From: Pseudomonadota bacterium
GTDB taxonomy: Bacteria; Pseudomonadota; Gammaproteobacteria; Burkholderiales; Burkholderiaceae
Assembly (NCBI GenBank): GCA_021783435.1
Contig: JAJXUC010000043.1
Coordinates: 1-7,517 of the forward strand
Direction: 5' to 3'
Length of the DNA stretch: 7,517 nucleotides
Position 1 is the stretch's first letter; each line of letters opens with the position of its first letter. This document shows, piece by piece, positions 1 to 6,806 of this stretch. The notes under the pieces were generated by a model. That model saw only the letters and a program-made list of their open reading frames with translations, searched no databases and was not told where the DNA came from. A program made the position numbers and the translations under genes.

Positions 1-33
1 GGTGACGATGAAAGCTTGTTGGGCGATGTGCAT
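1..33 (-). CDS. Short-chain dehydrogenase/reductase, N-terminal fragment cut by window edge
   Basis: Only the first 11 codons are visible (MHIAQQAFIVT), reading off the left edge. The hydrophobic strand ending FIVT is what precedes the glycine-rich NAD(P)-binding turn (TGGxxGLG) in short-chain dehydrogenases, and a gene of this family often follows adk in Burkholderiales. The start ATG (31-33) lies 30 nt past the adk stop. A GGGAG ribosome binding site (43-47 on this strand) sits about 9 nt ahead of it, so it is probably co-transcribed with adk. The glycine motif itself is outside the window, so the family call rests on the first strand plus gene context. Members of this subgroup are often annotated as 3-hydroxyacyl-CoA dehydrogenases; the substrate cannot be judged here. 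Confidence 0.6.
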   Translation of the reverse strand, partial: MHIAQQAFIVT

Positions 34-63
34 GGCTCGGGTTCTCCCGTTGCTTGTTGGGGC

Positions 64-765
<702 letters not shown>

Positions 766-898
766 TCAGAATAGCACGCGAGCCCGGCAAAAGGCTGACG
801 CCCGGGCCGGGTTGGCATCGCGTGGCGCCGCCTGATCCAGCACGATTTCAAGCTCCCGGCGCCGGTCGAGCCGTTGATCTCGATGCCTCACCTGGGCC

Positions 899-1705
899 CT
901 AGGGCAAAACCTGCATCAACCGGCGCACGCGGGCCAGATCTTCGGGTGTGTCGACCCCTGGTGCCGGTGCTGCGTCCACACGTAGCACGGCGATGCGCCG
1001 ACCATGCCAGAGTGCGCGCAATTGCTCCAGGGCCTCGGTCTGCTCCAGTGGGCAGGGAGGCAAGGCGGCAAACTCTTGCAGGGCATGCATGCGGTAGGCA
1101 TAGAGGCCGACATGGCGTAGGACGGGAAGCTCGGGCGGCAGGCTGTGGAGCGCAGCCGACGTTGTCCACGCCGTGCGCGTGCCGCCGGTTGCGAAGGCAT
1201 CACGGTGCCATGGAATGGGGGCGCGTGAGAACAGCAGCGCATGATTGCGAGCGTCGAGAACGACCTTGACCACATTGGGATTGAATACATCGGCCGCATC
1301 GTGAATGGGATGCGCCGCCGTTGCGATGGCGGCTTGCGCATCACTGGCCAGGCATTGCGCGCAGGCGCGGATGAGGGCGGGGTCGATCAGCGGCTCGTCT
1401 CCCTGCACGTTGACGATGAGGGCGGCTGCGGGTAGGAGGAGTTGTTGCGCGACTTCGGCAATGCGGTCGGTGCCACTGGCATGGTCGGCGCGGGTGAGCA
1501 GGGCCTCGATGCCGTGGCTGGAGCAGACGGCTGCAATCTGCGCATCATCCGTGGCAACGGCCACGCGGCCTGCACCGCTGCGCTGTGCCCGCCGGGCAAC
1601 ATGCACCACCATGGGCAGGCCGGCGATGTCGGCAAGCGGTTTGTCGGGCAGGCGGGTCGAGGCGCGGCGTGCAGGGATGAGGACGGTGAAGTCCAGGGTG
1701 GTCAT
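899..1705 (-). CDS. kdsB: 3-deoxy-manno-octulosonate cytidylyltransferase (CMP-Kdo synthetase)
   Basis: Transfers CMP from CTP to Kdo, giving the CMP-Kdo used to attach Kdo to lipid A; cytoplasmic. The 268-residue product is near the usual 250-260. Its nucleotide-binding signature [15 protein letters not shown] is at residues 10-24, ATDD at 51-54, SGTDRIAE at 77-84, and NVQGDEP at 99-105, where Asp103 is the expected metal ligand. Further on are [24 protein letters not shown], the [11 protein letters not shown] helix and a C-terminal PGVDTPEDL. The start ATG overlaps the stop of the preceding Trm112-like gene by 4 nt (ATGA), implying translational coupling. The coding sequence ends with TAG inside a 10-nt palindrome (897-906). 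Identification is firm. Confidence 0.97.
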   Translation of the reverse strand: MTTLDFTVLIPARRASTRLPDKPLADIAGLPMVVHVARRAQRSGAGRVAVATDDAQIAAVCSSHGIEALLTRADHASGTDRIAEVAQQLLLPAAALIVNVQGDEPLIDPALIRACAQCLASDAQAAIATAAHPIHDAADVFNPNVVKVVLDARNHALLFSRAPIPWHRDAFATGGTRTAWTTSAALHSLPPELPVLRHVGLYAYRMHALQEFAALPPCPLEQTEALEQLRALWHGRRIAVLRVDAAPAPGVDTPEDLARVRRLMQVLP

Positions 1706-1938
1706 GTGCCGCGGTCCGGCGTCGGATTGCCAGCGGGAGAAACAGATGGGCTATCGGCTGGATTGTGAATATTGAGGCCCTGGTCGCGCGCCTGCTCAAC
1801 CAGCATCACCGGGATGCCGTCACGGACCGGAAAAGCCAGCAGGTCGCGTGGGCAACTCAGTTCCTGCGCAGATCGGTTGTAGTCCAGTGGACCCTTGCAT
1901 ACAGGGCAAACCAGGAGGTCAAGCAGGCGTGAATCCAT
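1702..1938 (-). CDS. Trm112-like (YcaR-type) small zinc-ribbon protein
   Basis: A 78-residue protein of the Trm112/UPF0434 family. It opens [18 protein letters not shown], with Cys11 and Cys14 as a zinc-type pair, a further Cys29, and the family hallmark [12 protein letters not shown] at residues 35-46. In E. coli the homologue ycaR also lies between lpxK and kdsB. Trm112 proteins elsewhere activate methyltransferases, but the bacterial role is not established. About 20 residues after the conserved core form a polar, Pro/Ser-rich tail longer than in the E. coli protein. I chose ATG 1938 rather than the in-frame start at 1998 because the shorter product begins exactly like the family. This start lies inside the 3' end of lpxK (20-nt overlap) with only a weak GGAT upstream, so translation probably depends on ribosomes finishing lpxK. 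Confidence 0.92.
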   Translation of the reverse strand: MDSRLLDLLVCPVCKGPLDYNRSAQELSCPRDLLAFPVRDGIPVMLVEQARDQGLNIHNPADSPSVSPAGNPTPDRGT

Positions 1939-3007
1939 GGGGGTGATCCGGACGCGCGGGCAATCGCGCAAGCAGCCAGGGAAAAAAGGCAGGGTCAACT
2001 TCTAGCAACAACTCGACCGCCCAGAGTCGGTCCAGGCTCGGGAACGAAGACTTGCATTTTAGGGCGTCCTTTTCCGTGATGAGCAGGGCTGCAGCCTCGA
2101 GCTGACGGAACGGATCGACCTCGAAACTGTGGTGGTCGGGCAAAGCCAGCGTGATTGCCAAGGTGGCGCCCGCCATGCGCAGCATGTCGAAAAACTGTTC
2201 GGGGTGGCCGATGCCAGCCGCTGCCGCCAGGGCTTGCCCGGGATGGCGCAGGAGGAAGGCGTTCAGACTGAGTCGCTCGCCCGTCGCAAGCTGGCGCACC
2301 AATCCGAGTTTGCGATGCAAAACAAAGCCGGGCGCGGCCAGTGACAGACTCGCCTGGCTGGTGACGCGTAAAGCTGGACCAAGCGTGGCGTCACGCGGGC
2401 GATTCCAGGGTTCGCGCAAGGGGCCGGCTGGCAACAGCCAACCGTTGCCGGGGCCGCGCAGATCGGTCACCACCAGTTCGACGTCACGCGCCAGCGCCAG
2501 ATGCTGAAGGCCGTCGTCACTGAGCAGGACGTCCACCTCGGGGTGGGCGCGCAGCAGGGCTTGTGCCGCCGCTTCCCGACGGCGTCCAACCCAGACCGGG
2601 CAGGCCGCGAGCCGGCGCAGCAGCAAGGGTTCGTCGCCGGTTGTGGCCGGGTCGGCATCCGGCTCGACTTGCAGCGGTTCATGTCCCATGTCCTCGCGGC
2701 CGTGGCCGCGCGAGACGATGCCGGGCTTCCACCCCGAGCGGCTCAGGTGCTGCGCGATGGCCAGCACCAGCGGCGTCTTGCCGGTTCCACCGACGGTCAC
2801 GTTACCCACCACGATGACGGGCAGGGGGGCGCGCCAGGATCGCCTCCAGCCGTGTCGATATGCCAGTCGCCGCAGCGCGGCCAAAGCGCCAAAAAGTCCG
2901 GAGAGGGGAAGCAGCAGCCAGGCTTGCCAGCGGCGCCGCAGCCACCAAGCCGGCCAGCCCGAGGCAGCTTGTCCAGCAGTGCGGGCTGAAGGCTGCGGAG
3001 GAATCAC
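1919..3007 (-). CDS. lpxK: Tetraacyldisaccharide 4'-kinase (lipid A kinase)
   Basis: Inner-membrane kinase that phosphorylates the 4' position of the tetraacyl disaccharide-1-phosphate precursor, the sixth step of lipid A synthesis. The 362-residue product is slightly longer than most, owing to about 20 extra N-terminal residues. A hydrophobic helix at about 28-45 ([18 protein letters not shown]) is the membrane anchor. The Walker A motif [11 protein letters not shown] is at 68-78, SRGHGR at 99-104, GDEPLLLRR at 124-132 and DDGLQH at 164-169. [14 protein letters not shown] follows, and a C-terminal DHHSF and TEKDALK. Translation starts at GTG (3005-3007), overlapping the exbD stop as GTGA with only a weak ribosome binding site, so it is probably coupled to exbD. 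A later start near residue 21 would remove the extension but has no better support. Identification is firm. Confidence 0.96.
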   Translation of the reverse strand: MIPPQPSARTAGQAASGWPAWWLRRRWQAWLLLPLSGLFGALAALRRLAYRHGWRRSWRAPLPVIVVGNVTVGGTGKTPLVLAIAQHLSRSGWKPGIVSRGHGREDMGHEPLQVEPDADPATTGDEPLLLRRLAACPVWVGRRREAAAQALLRAHPEVDVLLSDDGLQHLALARDVELVVTDLRGPGNGWLLPAGPLREPWNRPRDATLGPALRVTSQASLSLAAPGFVLHRKLGLVRQLATGERLSLNAFLLRHPGQALAAAAGIGHPEQFFDMLRMAGATLAITLALPDHHSFEVDPFRQLEAAALLITEKDALKCKSSFPSLDRLWAVELLLEVDPAFFPWLLARLPARPDHPHGFTPA

Positions 3008-3423
3008 GAGCCTGGCGAACGTTGGGTGGCGAACGTGAGCTGGCTCAGGCCGGCCACGCGCGCGGCTTCCATGATGTTGATGACGGACTGCTGGGTGCTT
3101 TGCGCGTCGGCACTGATCACGACCATGGTGTTGGCATTGCCCTTGGCCGCCTGCGTCAGCGAGCTGGCCAGATCCGCCACGCTGCGGCTGGGGAGGACAT
3201 GGCGGTCGACGGCATAGGTGCCGTCACTGCTGACGGCAACCACGATCTCATGCGGGTAGTGTTCGGCTTTGGGTGCATTCGCCGTGGGCAGGTTGATCTT
3301 GAGCTCGGTGTACTTCGAGTAAGTGGTGGTGATCATCAGAAAAATCAGGATCACCAGCAACACGTCGATCAATGGAATCAGGTTGATTTCCGGCTCTTCA
3401 GGCCGCGGGCGCTGGAAATTCAT
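3004..3423 (-). CDS. exbD: ExbD/TolR-family biopolymer transport protein
   Basis: A 139-residue inner-membrane protein with the ExbD/TolR plan: a short cytoplasmic N-terminus, one membrane helix at about 15-33 (LIPLIDVLLVILIFLM), and a periplasmic domain. Asp20 in the helix matches the proton-carrying aspartate of ExbD and TolR. The C-terminal domain shows the VVISADAQSTQQSVINIMEA pattern of the family. With ExbB it forms a channel that converts proton-motive force into work, usually delivered through TonB. No tonB is present in the window, so the partner protein is unknown. An AGGAG ribosome binding site lies 5 nt before the ATG, 18 nt after the exbB stop. ExbD is assigned over TolR by family resemblance only; TolR is possible, but no tolA, tolB or pal is nearby. 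Confidence 0.9.
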   Translation of the reverse strand: MNFQRPRPEEPEINLIPLIDVLLVILIFLMITTTYSKYTELKINLPTANAPKAEHYPHEIVVAVSSDGTYAVDRHVLPSRSVADLASSLTQAAKGNANTMVVISADAQSTQQSVINIMEAARVAGLSQLTFATQRSPGS

Positions 3424-3441
3424 GAAGGCTCCTGCCCGGCA

Positions 3442-4077
3442 TCAGGACGATATCCGCGCCGCGGCTTCGAGTTGGGGCTGCAGATGCGTGGCCAACCTGC
3501 GCGCGGCCTGCTCCAGTTCGATGCCGAAGTCGTCCACCCGGCCACGAAAGTAGCGGTAGAACATGAGGGATGGCACGGCAATGATGAGCCCGAAGGCCGT
3601 GTTGTATAGCGCCACGGAGATGCCGTGCGCCAGCAGTGTCGGGTTGGTGCTGCCGCTGGTTTGCGAGCCGAAAATCTCGATCAGGCCGACCACGGTTCCG
3701 AGCAAGCCCAGCAATGGCGCGGACGAGGCCACGGTGCCCAAGGCGTTGAGGTAGCGCTGCAGACTGTGCATCACGGAGCGGCCGCTGTTTTCCAGATCTT
3801 CGCGCACGCTTTCCGCCGTGGCATGCGGCCTGCGCACGGCACGAAAACCAGCAGCCAGAACCATGCCCAACGGCGAATTGCGCTCGAGTTTGTCGATGGT
3901 GTCGGGGGAAGGAATGGAGCTTACCGAGACCGCCATGGCCTCTTCCAGCAAGCGTGGCGGGATCACTTTGGCGTTTCGCAACGAAGACAACCGCTCGAGG
4001 ATGATGGCAAGGGCAGCGATGGAGCAGGCAATCAGCGGCCAGATGGGCCAGCCTGCGGCTTCAACAATGCTGAGCAA
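3442..4077 (-). CDS. exbB: MotA/TolQ/ExbB-family proton channel protein
   Basis: A 211-residue inner-membrane protein and partner of the adjacent exbD product. Predicted membrane helices lie at about 11-27, 113-135 and 153-174. The second carries SAPLLGLLGTVVGLIEIF and the third VALYNTAFGLIIAVPS, the two most conserved stretches of ExbB/TolQ. Thr128 and Thr160 are the expected pore threonines. The start is a TTG (4075-4077): no ATG or GTG lies between the in-frame stop at 4105-4107 and this codon, the N-terminus LSIVEAAGWPIWPL fits the beta-proteobacterial family, and GAGG lies 8 nt upstream. It heads the minus-strand unit that continues into exbD, lpxK, the trm112-like gene and kdsB. TolQ is the alternative name but context does not favour it. 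Confidence 0.9.
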   Translation of the reverse strand: MLSIVEAAGWPIWPLIACSIAALAIILERLSSLRNAKVIPPRLLEEAMAVSVSSIPSPDTIDKLERNSPLGMVLAAGFRAVRRPHATAESVREDLENSGRSVMHSLQRYLNALGTVASSAPLLGLLGTVVGLIEIFGSQTSGSTNPTLLAHGISVALYNTAFGLIIAVPSLMFYRYFRGRVDDFGIELEQAARRLATHLQPQLEAAARISS

Positions 4078-4085
4078 GATGGAAA

Positions 4086-4089
4086 CCTC
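4086..4089 (-). promoter_or_regulatory. Ribosome binding site for exbB supporting the TTG start
   Basis: GAGG on the minus strand, 8 nt ahead of the TTG at 4075-4077. Since no ATG or GTG is available in frame after the upstream stop, this site decides the start. A GC-rich hairpin ends about 10 nt upstream of it. Confidence 0.6.
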
Positions 4090-4098
4090 GGTCTTGGA

Positions 4099-4126
4099 GG
4101 GGGTTCAGGGTCGGGCGACCACCCCC
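4099..4126 (-). promoter_or_regulatory. GC-rich hairpin in the exbB leader
   Basis: Read on the minus strand, GGGGG (4122-4126) can pair with CCCCC (4099-4103), enclosing GGTC/GACC pairs around a short GCCC loop (4109-4120). A 1-nt bulge on one side and 5 nt on the other separate the two stems. The structure would lie in the exbB mRNA leader about 10 nt before the ribosome binding site. It could affect translation or RNA stability. No U-tract follows, so it is not an intrinsic terminator. Function is inferred; the pairing is seen. Confidence 0.4.
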
Positions 4127-4312
4127 ATGGTAAACGCTGCAAGAGCGCCACCAGACTCGAAGCCACGGAAGTCGGGCCGGATGCGCGCAGGCTCCTGCAA
4201 GGCCAGCGCAGAGCAGTTCGACCTGTGCCCAAGACCTAGTCCACACAAGCCGGATGGTGCGTTGTCCCAGGGTACGCAGCGTCAGGTCGCAAGCGACTCA
4301 GGCAGGTGTCGG

Positions 4313-4337
4313 GTTATCCCAAAAAATTGTGGATAAC
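4313..4337. repeat. 7-bp inverted repeat with 11-nt spacer containing a DnaA box
   Basis: GTTATCC (4313-4319) and GGATAAC (4331-4337) are perfect inverted copies separated by 11 nt rich in A/T. The arms are about 18 nt apart centre to centre. The right arm is part of a perfect DnaA-box match; the left arm matches 7 of 9 box positions. It may be an operator or a pair of opposed DnaA sites. Confidence 0.6.
4328..4336 (-). promoter_or_regulatory. DnaA-box match (TTATCCACA on the minus strand)
   Basis: The minus strand reads TTATCCACA, identical to the strongest E. coli DnaA box. By a simple equal-base estimate, a given 9-mer appears on either strand of a window this size about 6% of the time, so chance is possible. 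Weaker 7-of-9 matches at 4237-4245 (plus) and 4504-4512 (minus) lie in the same region but are not significant alone. There is no origin-type cluster and no dnaA, dnaN or parAB gene here, so this is not an origin. DnaA could act as a transcription regulator. Confidence 0.4.
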
Positions 4338-4537
4338 AATGTGTGCAACAGTGGTCTTGCAGGCCTAGGCGACTGAATTCCAAGGCCCGGATTTAATGTG
4401 ACTGTTTTTTGAACACAGAAAACTTCTTATGAATCAAAGAGATAAATCAGATCTTCGCGTTCCTGGCGTTTGTTTCCGGACGGCAGGGCTCGTGTTCGGC
4501 ATTTGTGGACAGCTTGCGTTGCGAACAAGCACCAGCC

Positions 4538-4541
4538 GGAG
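4538..4541 (+). promoter_or_regulatory. Ribosome binding site that fixes the xseA start at ATG 4550
   Basis: GGAG lies 8 nt before ATG 4550. The in-frame GTG at 4505 that would extend the protein by 15 residues has no purine-rich site ahead of it, so the shorter product is preferred. Confidence 0.65.
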
Positions 4542-4549
4542 TTGGCTGC

Positions 4550-5923
4550 ATGCCCACTGATCTTGGGACCGAGCGTTGGGGAACGCAGGCCTGGAGCGTC
4601 GCTCGACTGGCGCGGGCGCTGTCCGAGACCTTGTCGGCGCACTTCGGTGCGGTCAGAGTCGTGGGGGAGGTCAGTGGCTTCACACGCGCAGCAAGCGGGC
4701 ATTGCTATTTCGCCCTGCGGGATGCTGCGGCGCAACTGCGCTGCGTCATGTTCCGCCAGCGCGCCTACCTGCTGGACTTTGATCCGCGCGATGGTCAGCA
4801 GGTCGAAATCCGCGCGGTGGTTGGCCTTTATGAACCTCGCGGGGACTTGCAACTCACCGTGGAATCCATGCGCCCGGCCGGACAGGGGGCGCTGCTGGAG
4901 CAATTTCTCCGGCTCAAGGAGCGTCTGCAGGTCGAGGGCCTGTTTGACCCTGAGCAGAAACAGCCCCTGCCCGCGTACCCACGCGCGGTCGGTATCGTCA
5001 CGTCGCGGCAAGCGGCTGCATTGCAGGACGTTCTTGCCACGCTCAAGCGCCGCAGCCCACAGGTTCGCGTCGTGATTTATCCCGCCAGTGTGCAGGGGGT
5101 CGGGGCTGCACAGGAACTCGTGCAAGCCCTGAAACTGGCGGAACAACGCGCCGAGGTGGATGTGCTGCTGCTGGTGCGTGGTGGAGGGGCCATGGAAGAT
5201 CTCTGGTCCTTCAATGACGAGGTCCTGGCACGCGCGCTGCACGCTTGCCGCCTGCCTGTGGTGTCGGGAGTGGGCCACGAAACAGATTTCACCATTGCCG
5301 ATTTCGCCGCTGATGTTCGTGCCACCACCCCCACAGCCGCTGCCGAATTGTGTGCTCCCGCCTTGGCCGACTTGCGCTTGCAAGCGCTGCAACTGGCGCG
5401 TCACCTGCAGCAAGCGGTGGCGCACTGGCAAGGGCGCGAACAGCAGCGCCTGGACCGGCTGCATCTGCGCCTGCCCAAGCCGGGACGCACGCTGCAGGGA
5501 GCTGCGGTCCAGCTGCACGGCTTGCAAGCGCGTCTGCAAGATGGCTCGCGGCGCCTGCTTCTGGAGCAGATGCATACCTGGGTGCAGCGAAAACATCAGC
5601 TGAAGCTGCTTCCCGCGCGACACTGGGCTGAGCGTCGGGCGCGGCTTGAGGCCCTAGGCAGTCGCCATGACCAGGCGCTACGCCAGAACTGGAAGCTGGT
5701 GCGCAGCAAACTTGCCGGCCAGGAGCAGCGTCTCGCTTTGCTCGACCCTGCCGCCACCCTGGAGCGGGGGTATTGCCTGGCCTGGTATGAAGATGGAAGC
5801 CTGTTGCACGATGCGCGGCAGATTCGCGGTGGGCAAAGCCTGTTGTTGGCTACGGCCGAGGCCGCTGTGACCATGGACATCGTCACGGTCGCGCCGGTCA
5901 AGCATCCCCTGCCAGCCCCTTGA
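4550..5923 (+). CDS. xseA: Exodeoxyribonuclease VII large subunit
   Basis: Catalytic subunit of exonuclease VII, which degrades single-stranded DNA from both ends into acid-soluble oligonucleotides during repair and mismatch correction. It works in complex with several copies of XseB, whose gene is not in this window. The 457-residue product has a full-length plan. An N-terminal OB-fold spans about residues 15-105 ([20 protein letters not shown]). The catalytic domain follows, with [35 protein letters not shown] at 210-224 and [14 protein letters not shown] from 239, ending in TPTAAAE. A long Gln/Arg-rich helical region comes next, then the closing [13 protein letters not shown] block. I chose ATG 4550 over GTG 4505 because of its ribosome binding site. 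It is divergent from exbB and followed 181 nt later by sodB. A CTG-N11-CAG sequence upstream has the wrong spacing for LexA. Confidence 0.96.
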   Translation: MPTDLGTERWGTQAWSVARLARALSETLSAHFGAVRVVGEVSGFTRAASGHCYFALRDAAAQLRCVMFRQRAYLLDFDPRDGQQVEIRAVVGLYEPRGDLQLTVESMRPAGQGALLEQFLRLKERLQVEGLFDPEQKQPLPAYPRAVGIVTSRQAAALQDVLATLKRRSPQVRVVIYPASVQGVGAAQELVQALKLAEQRAEVDVLLLVRGGGAMEDLWSFNDEVLARALHACRLPVVSGVGHETDFTIADFAADVRATTPTAAAELCAPALADLRLQALQLARHLQQAVAHWQGREQQRLDRLHLRLPKPGRTLQGAAVQLHGLQARLQDGSRRLLLEQMHTWVQRKHQLKLLPARHWAERRARLEALGSRHDQALRQNWKLVRSKLAGQEQRLALLDPAATLERGYCLAWYEDGSLLHDARQIRGGQSLLLATAEAAVTMDIVTVAPVKHPLPAP

Positions 5924-6057
5924 GGGGTTGGCGTCAAACGACTTGCTGAAGCGGCAGGAAGCGCCGCATGAAGCCAAGGCTCAGCGCGACTTCGCCCTTG
6001 ACCTCCTCGGTGGTGTGGCGTCAGCTCCTGCTCGGCGTCTTCGTTCCGGCAGACTCC

Positions 6058-6063
6058 TAAAAT
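6058..6063 (+). promoter_or_regulatory. Candidate -10 box for sodB
   Basis: TAAAAT lies 42 nt before the sodB start, in an otherwise GC-rich stretch, and would give a leader of about 35 nt. I see no good -35 hexamer at normal distance, so the call is tentative. It would allow sodB to be expressed independently of xseA. Confidence 0.35.
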
Positions 6064-6092
6064 GGTCGACTGTTCTTCGCAGTCCAATTTCG

Positions 6093-6097
6093 AAAGG
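6093..6097 (+). promoter_or_regulatory. Ribosome binding site that fixes the sodB start at ATG 6105
   Basis: AAAGG lies 7 nt before ATG 6105. The frame is open upstream to an ATG at 5928, which would add 59 residues with no resemblance to superoxide dismutase; this site and the family N-terminus argue for 6105. Confidence 0.7.
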
Positions 6098-6104
6098 CTA
6101 TCCC

Positions 6105-6689
6105 ATGGAACACCAACTTCCCGCACTGCCATTTGCCCTGGATGCGCTTGCGCCACATATGTCGCGTGAAACCCTGGAGTACCACCACGGCAAACATCAC
6201 CAAGCCTATGTCACGAACCTGAACAATCTGATCAAGGGCACCGAGTTCGAGGCCATGCATCTCGACGACATCATCCACAAAGCACCAGCCGGCGGCATCT
6301 TCAACAACGCGGCCCAGATCTGGAACCACACATTTTTTTGGCATTCCCTCAGTCCCAAGGGCGGTGGCGAACCGGGGGGGGCGTTGCAGAACGCCATCAA
6401 CAAGAAATGGGGGAGCTTTGCCGCATTCAAGGAGGCTTTCCACAAGTCGGCCGTGGGCAACTTCGGATCCGGCTGGACATGGTTGGTGAAAAAAGCCGAT
6501 GGCTCGGTTGACATCGTCAACACCAGCAATGCGGCTACGCCACTGACTTCAGCCGACAAGCCGCTGTTGACCGTGGACGTGTGGGAGCACGCCTACTACG
6601 TGGACTTCCGCAACCGCAGGCCTGATTTCGTCAAGACCTTCCTGGATCACCTCGCCAATTGGAGTTTTGCCGAGCGCAACTTCGGTTGA
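6105..6689 (+). CDS. sodB: Superoxide dismutase, iron type
   Basis: Cytoplasmic enzyme that converts superoxide to oxygen and hydrogen peroxide. The 194-residue product is full length, with no signal peptide. The metal ligands are all present: His27 (in [13 protein letters not shown]), His75 (in WNHTFFW), Asp158 and His162 (in [11 protein letters not shown]). Gln71 in AAQIWNH and the GGIFNNAAQ context mark the iron rather than the manganese type. The start at ATG 6105 gives the typical opening [20 protein letters not shown]. An 8-G run (6374-6381) and a 7-T run (6333-6339) lie within the gene, and the frame is intact through both. It follows xseA by 181 nt and converges with the DUF192 gene. 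The iron assignment is from signature residues, since cambialistic members exist. Confidence 0.96.
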   Translation: MEHQLPALPFALDALAPHMSRETLEYHHGKHHQAYVTNLNNLIKGTEFEAMHLDDIIHKAPAGGIFNNAAQIWNHTFFWHSLSPKGGGEPGGALQNAINKKWGSFAAFKEAFHKSAVGNFGSGWTWLVKKADGSVDIVNTSNAATPLTSADKPLLTVDVWEHAYYVDFRNRRPDFVKTFLDHLANWSFAERNFG

Positions 6690-6697
6690 GGTCAGGA

Positions 6698-6758
6698 TCA
6701 AGCCGCCGCTCATGTCCAGGATGGCCATGTTCGGCACGGGCAAGATGTGGCGGCTTGA
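6698..6758. repeat. 10-bp inverted repeat between sodB and the DUF192 gene
   Basis: TCAAGCCGCC (6698-6707) is exactly complementary to GGCGGCTTGA (6749-6758), with 41 nt between. It begins 9 nt after the sodB stop, so it would form a long stem-loop at the 3' end of sodB mRNA or of read-through from the opposite gene. No T-run follows on either strand, so it is not a standard intrinsic terminator. It may protect mRNA ends or reduce read-through. Confidence 0.5.
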
Positions 6759-6765
6759 GGGCGTT

Positions 6766-6792
6766 GGTGTGGCTGCTCGCAGCAGCGCCACC
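6766..6792. repeat. Compact stem-loop 14 nt past the DUF192 stop codon
   Basis: GGTG..GCTGCT, a CGC loop, then AGCAGC..CACC form a 12-nt-armed hairpin with 10 paired positions and a two-base internal mismatch (6770-6771 against 6787-6788). It lies 14 nt beyond the stop of the minus-strand DUF192 gene, where a terminator would be expected, but the following minus-strand bases are AACGCC and not a U-tract. A stabilising or Rho-assisting role is possible. Confidence 0.5.
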
Positions 6793-6806
6793 GATCGCCC
6801 CTGGCG

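Larger units (their letters stand above)
4078..4549. other. Divergent intergenic control region between exbB and xseA
   Basis: These 472 nt contain no supported gene. The exbB-proximal half (4078-4310) is GC-rich and holds the leader hairpin. The middle and right parts are more AT-rich (about 4320-4345 and 4390-4450) and probably contain the promoters for both directions. For xseA, TTTAAT at 4392-4397 is a fair -10 candidate, but the -35 would be poor. For exbB, TTGTTA (4334-4339, minus strand) and GATAAC (4313-4318, minus strand) form a weak promoter with a 15-nt spacer overlapping the DnaA box. None of these promoters is convincing on its own. A 43-codon plus-strand frame from ATG 4429 lacks a ribosome binding site and was not accepted. 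Confidence 0.55.

Noticed and set aside
4402..4418. LexA-box-like CTG...CAG palindrome upstream of xseA
   Set aside because: The spacing is CTG-N11-CAG (17 bp) while the proteobacterial LexA box needs CTG-N10-CAG (16 bp), and the interior does not match the alternating A/T consensus.
4237..4512. A replication origin or DnaA-titration cluster
   Set aside because: Only one perfect DnaA box is present, the others match 7 of 9, and no origin-linked genes are nearby.
4505..4549. GTG 4505 as the xseA start
   Set aside because: There is no purine-rich site ahead of it, and the ATG at 4550 has GGAG at ideal spacing and a family-like N-terminus.
4429..4560. A 43-codon plus-strand frame from ATG 4429 that could be a leader peptide for xseA
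   Set aside because: It has no ribosome binding site and overlaps the xseA ribosome binding site and start in another frame; nothing supports translation.
4427..5623. A 398-codon open frame on the minus strand opposite xseA
   Set aside because: It lies antisense to a gene with clear family motifs, has no recognisable domains and no convincing start signal. Long antisense frames are common in high-GC coding DNA.
5916..5930. Terminator after xseA (CCCC TTGA GGGG at the stop codon)
   Set aside because: The stem is only about 4 bp and no T-tract follows.
5928..6104. 59-residue N-terminal extension of SodB
   Set aside because: The frame happens to be open, but the extension has no similarity to superoxide dismutases and no signal-peptide character. 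ATG 6105 has its own ribosome binding site.
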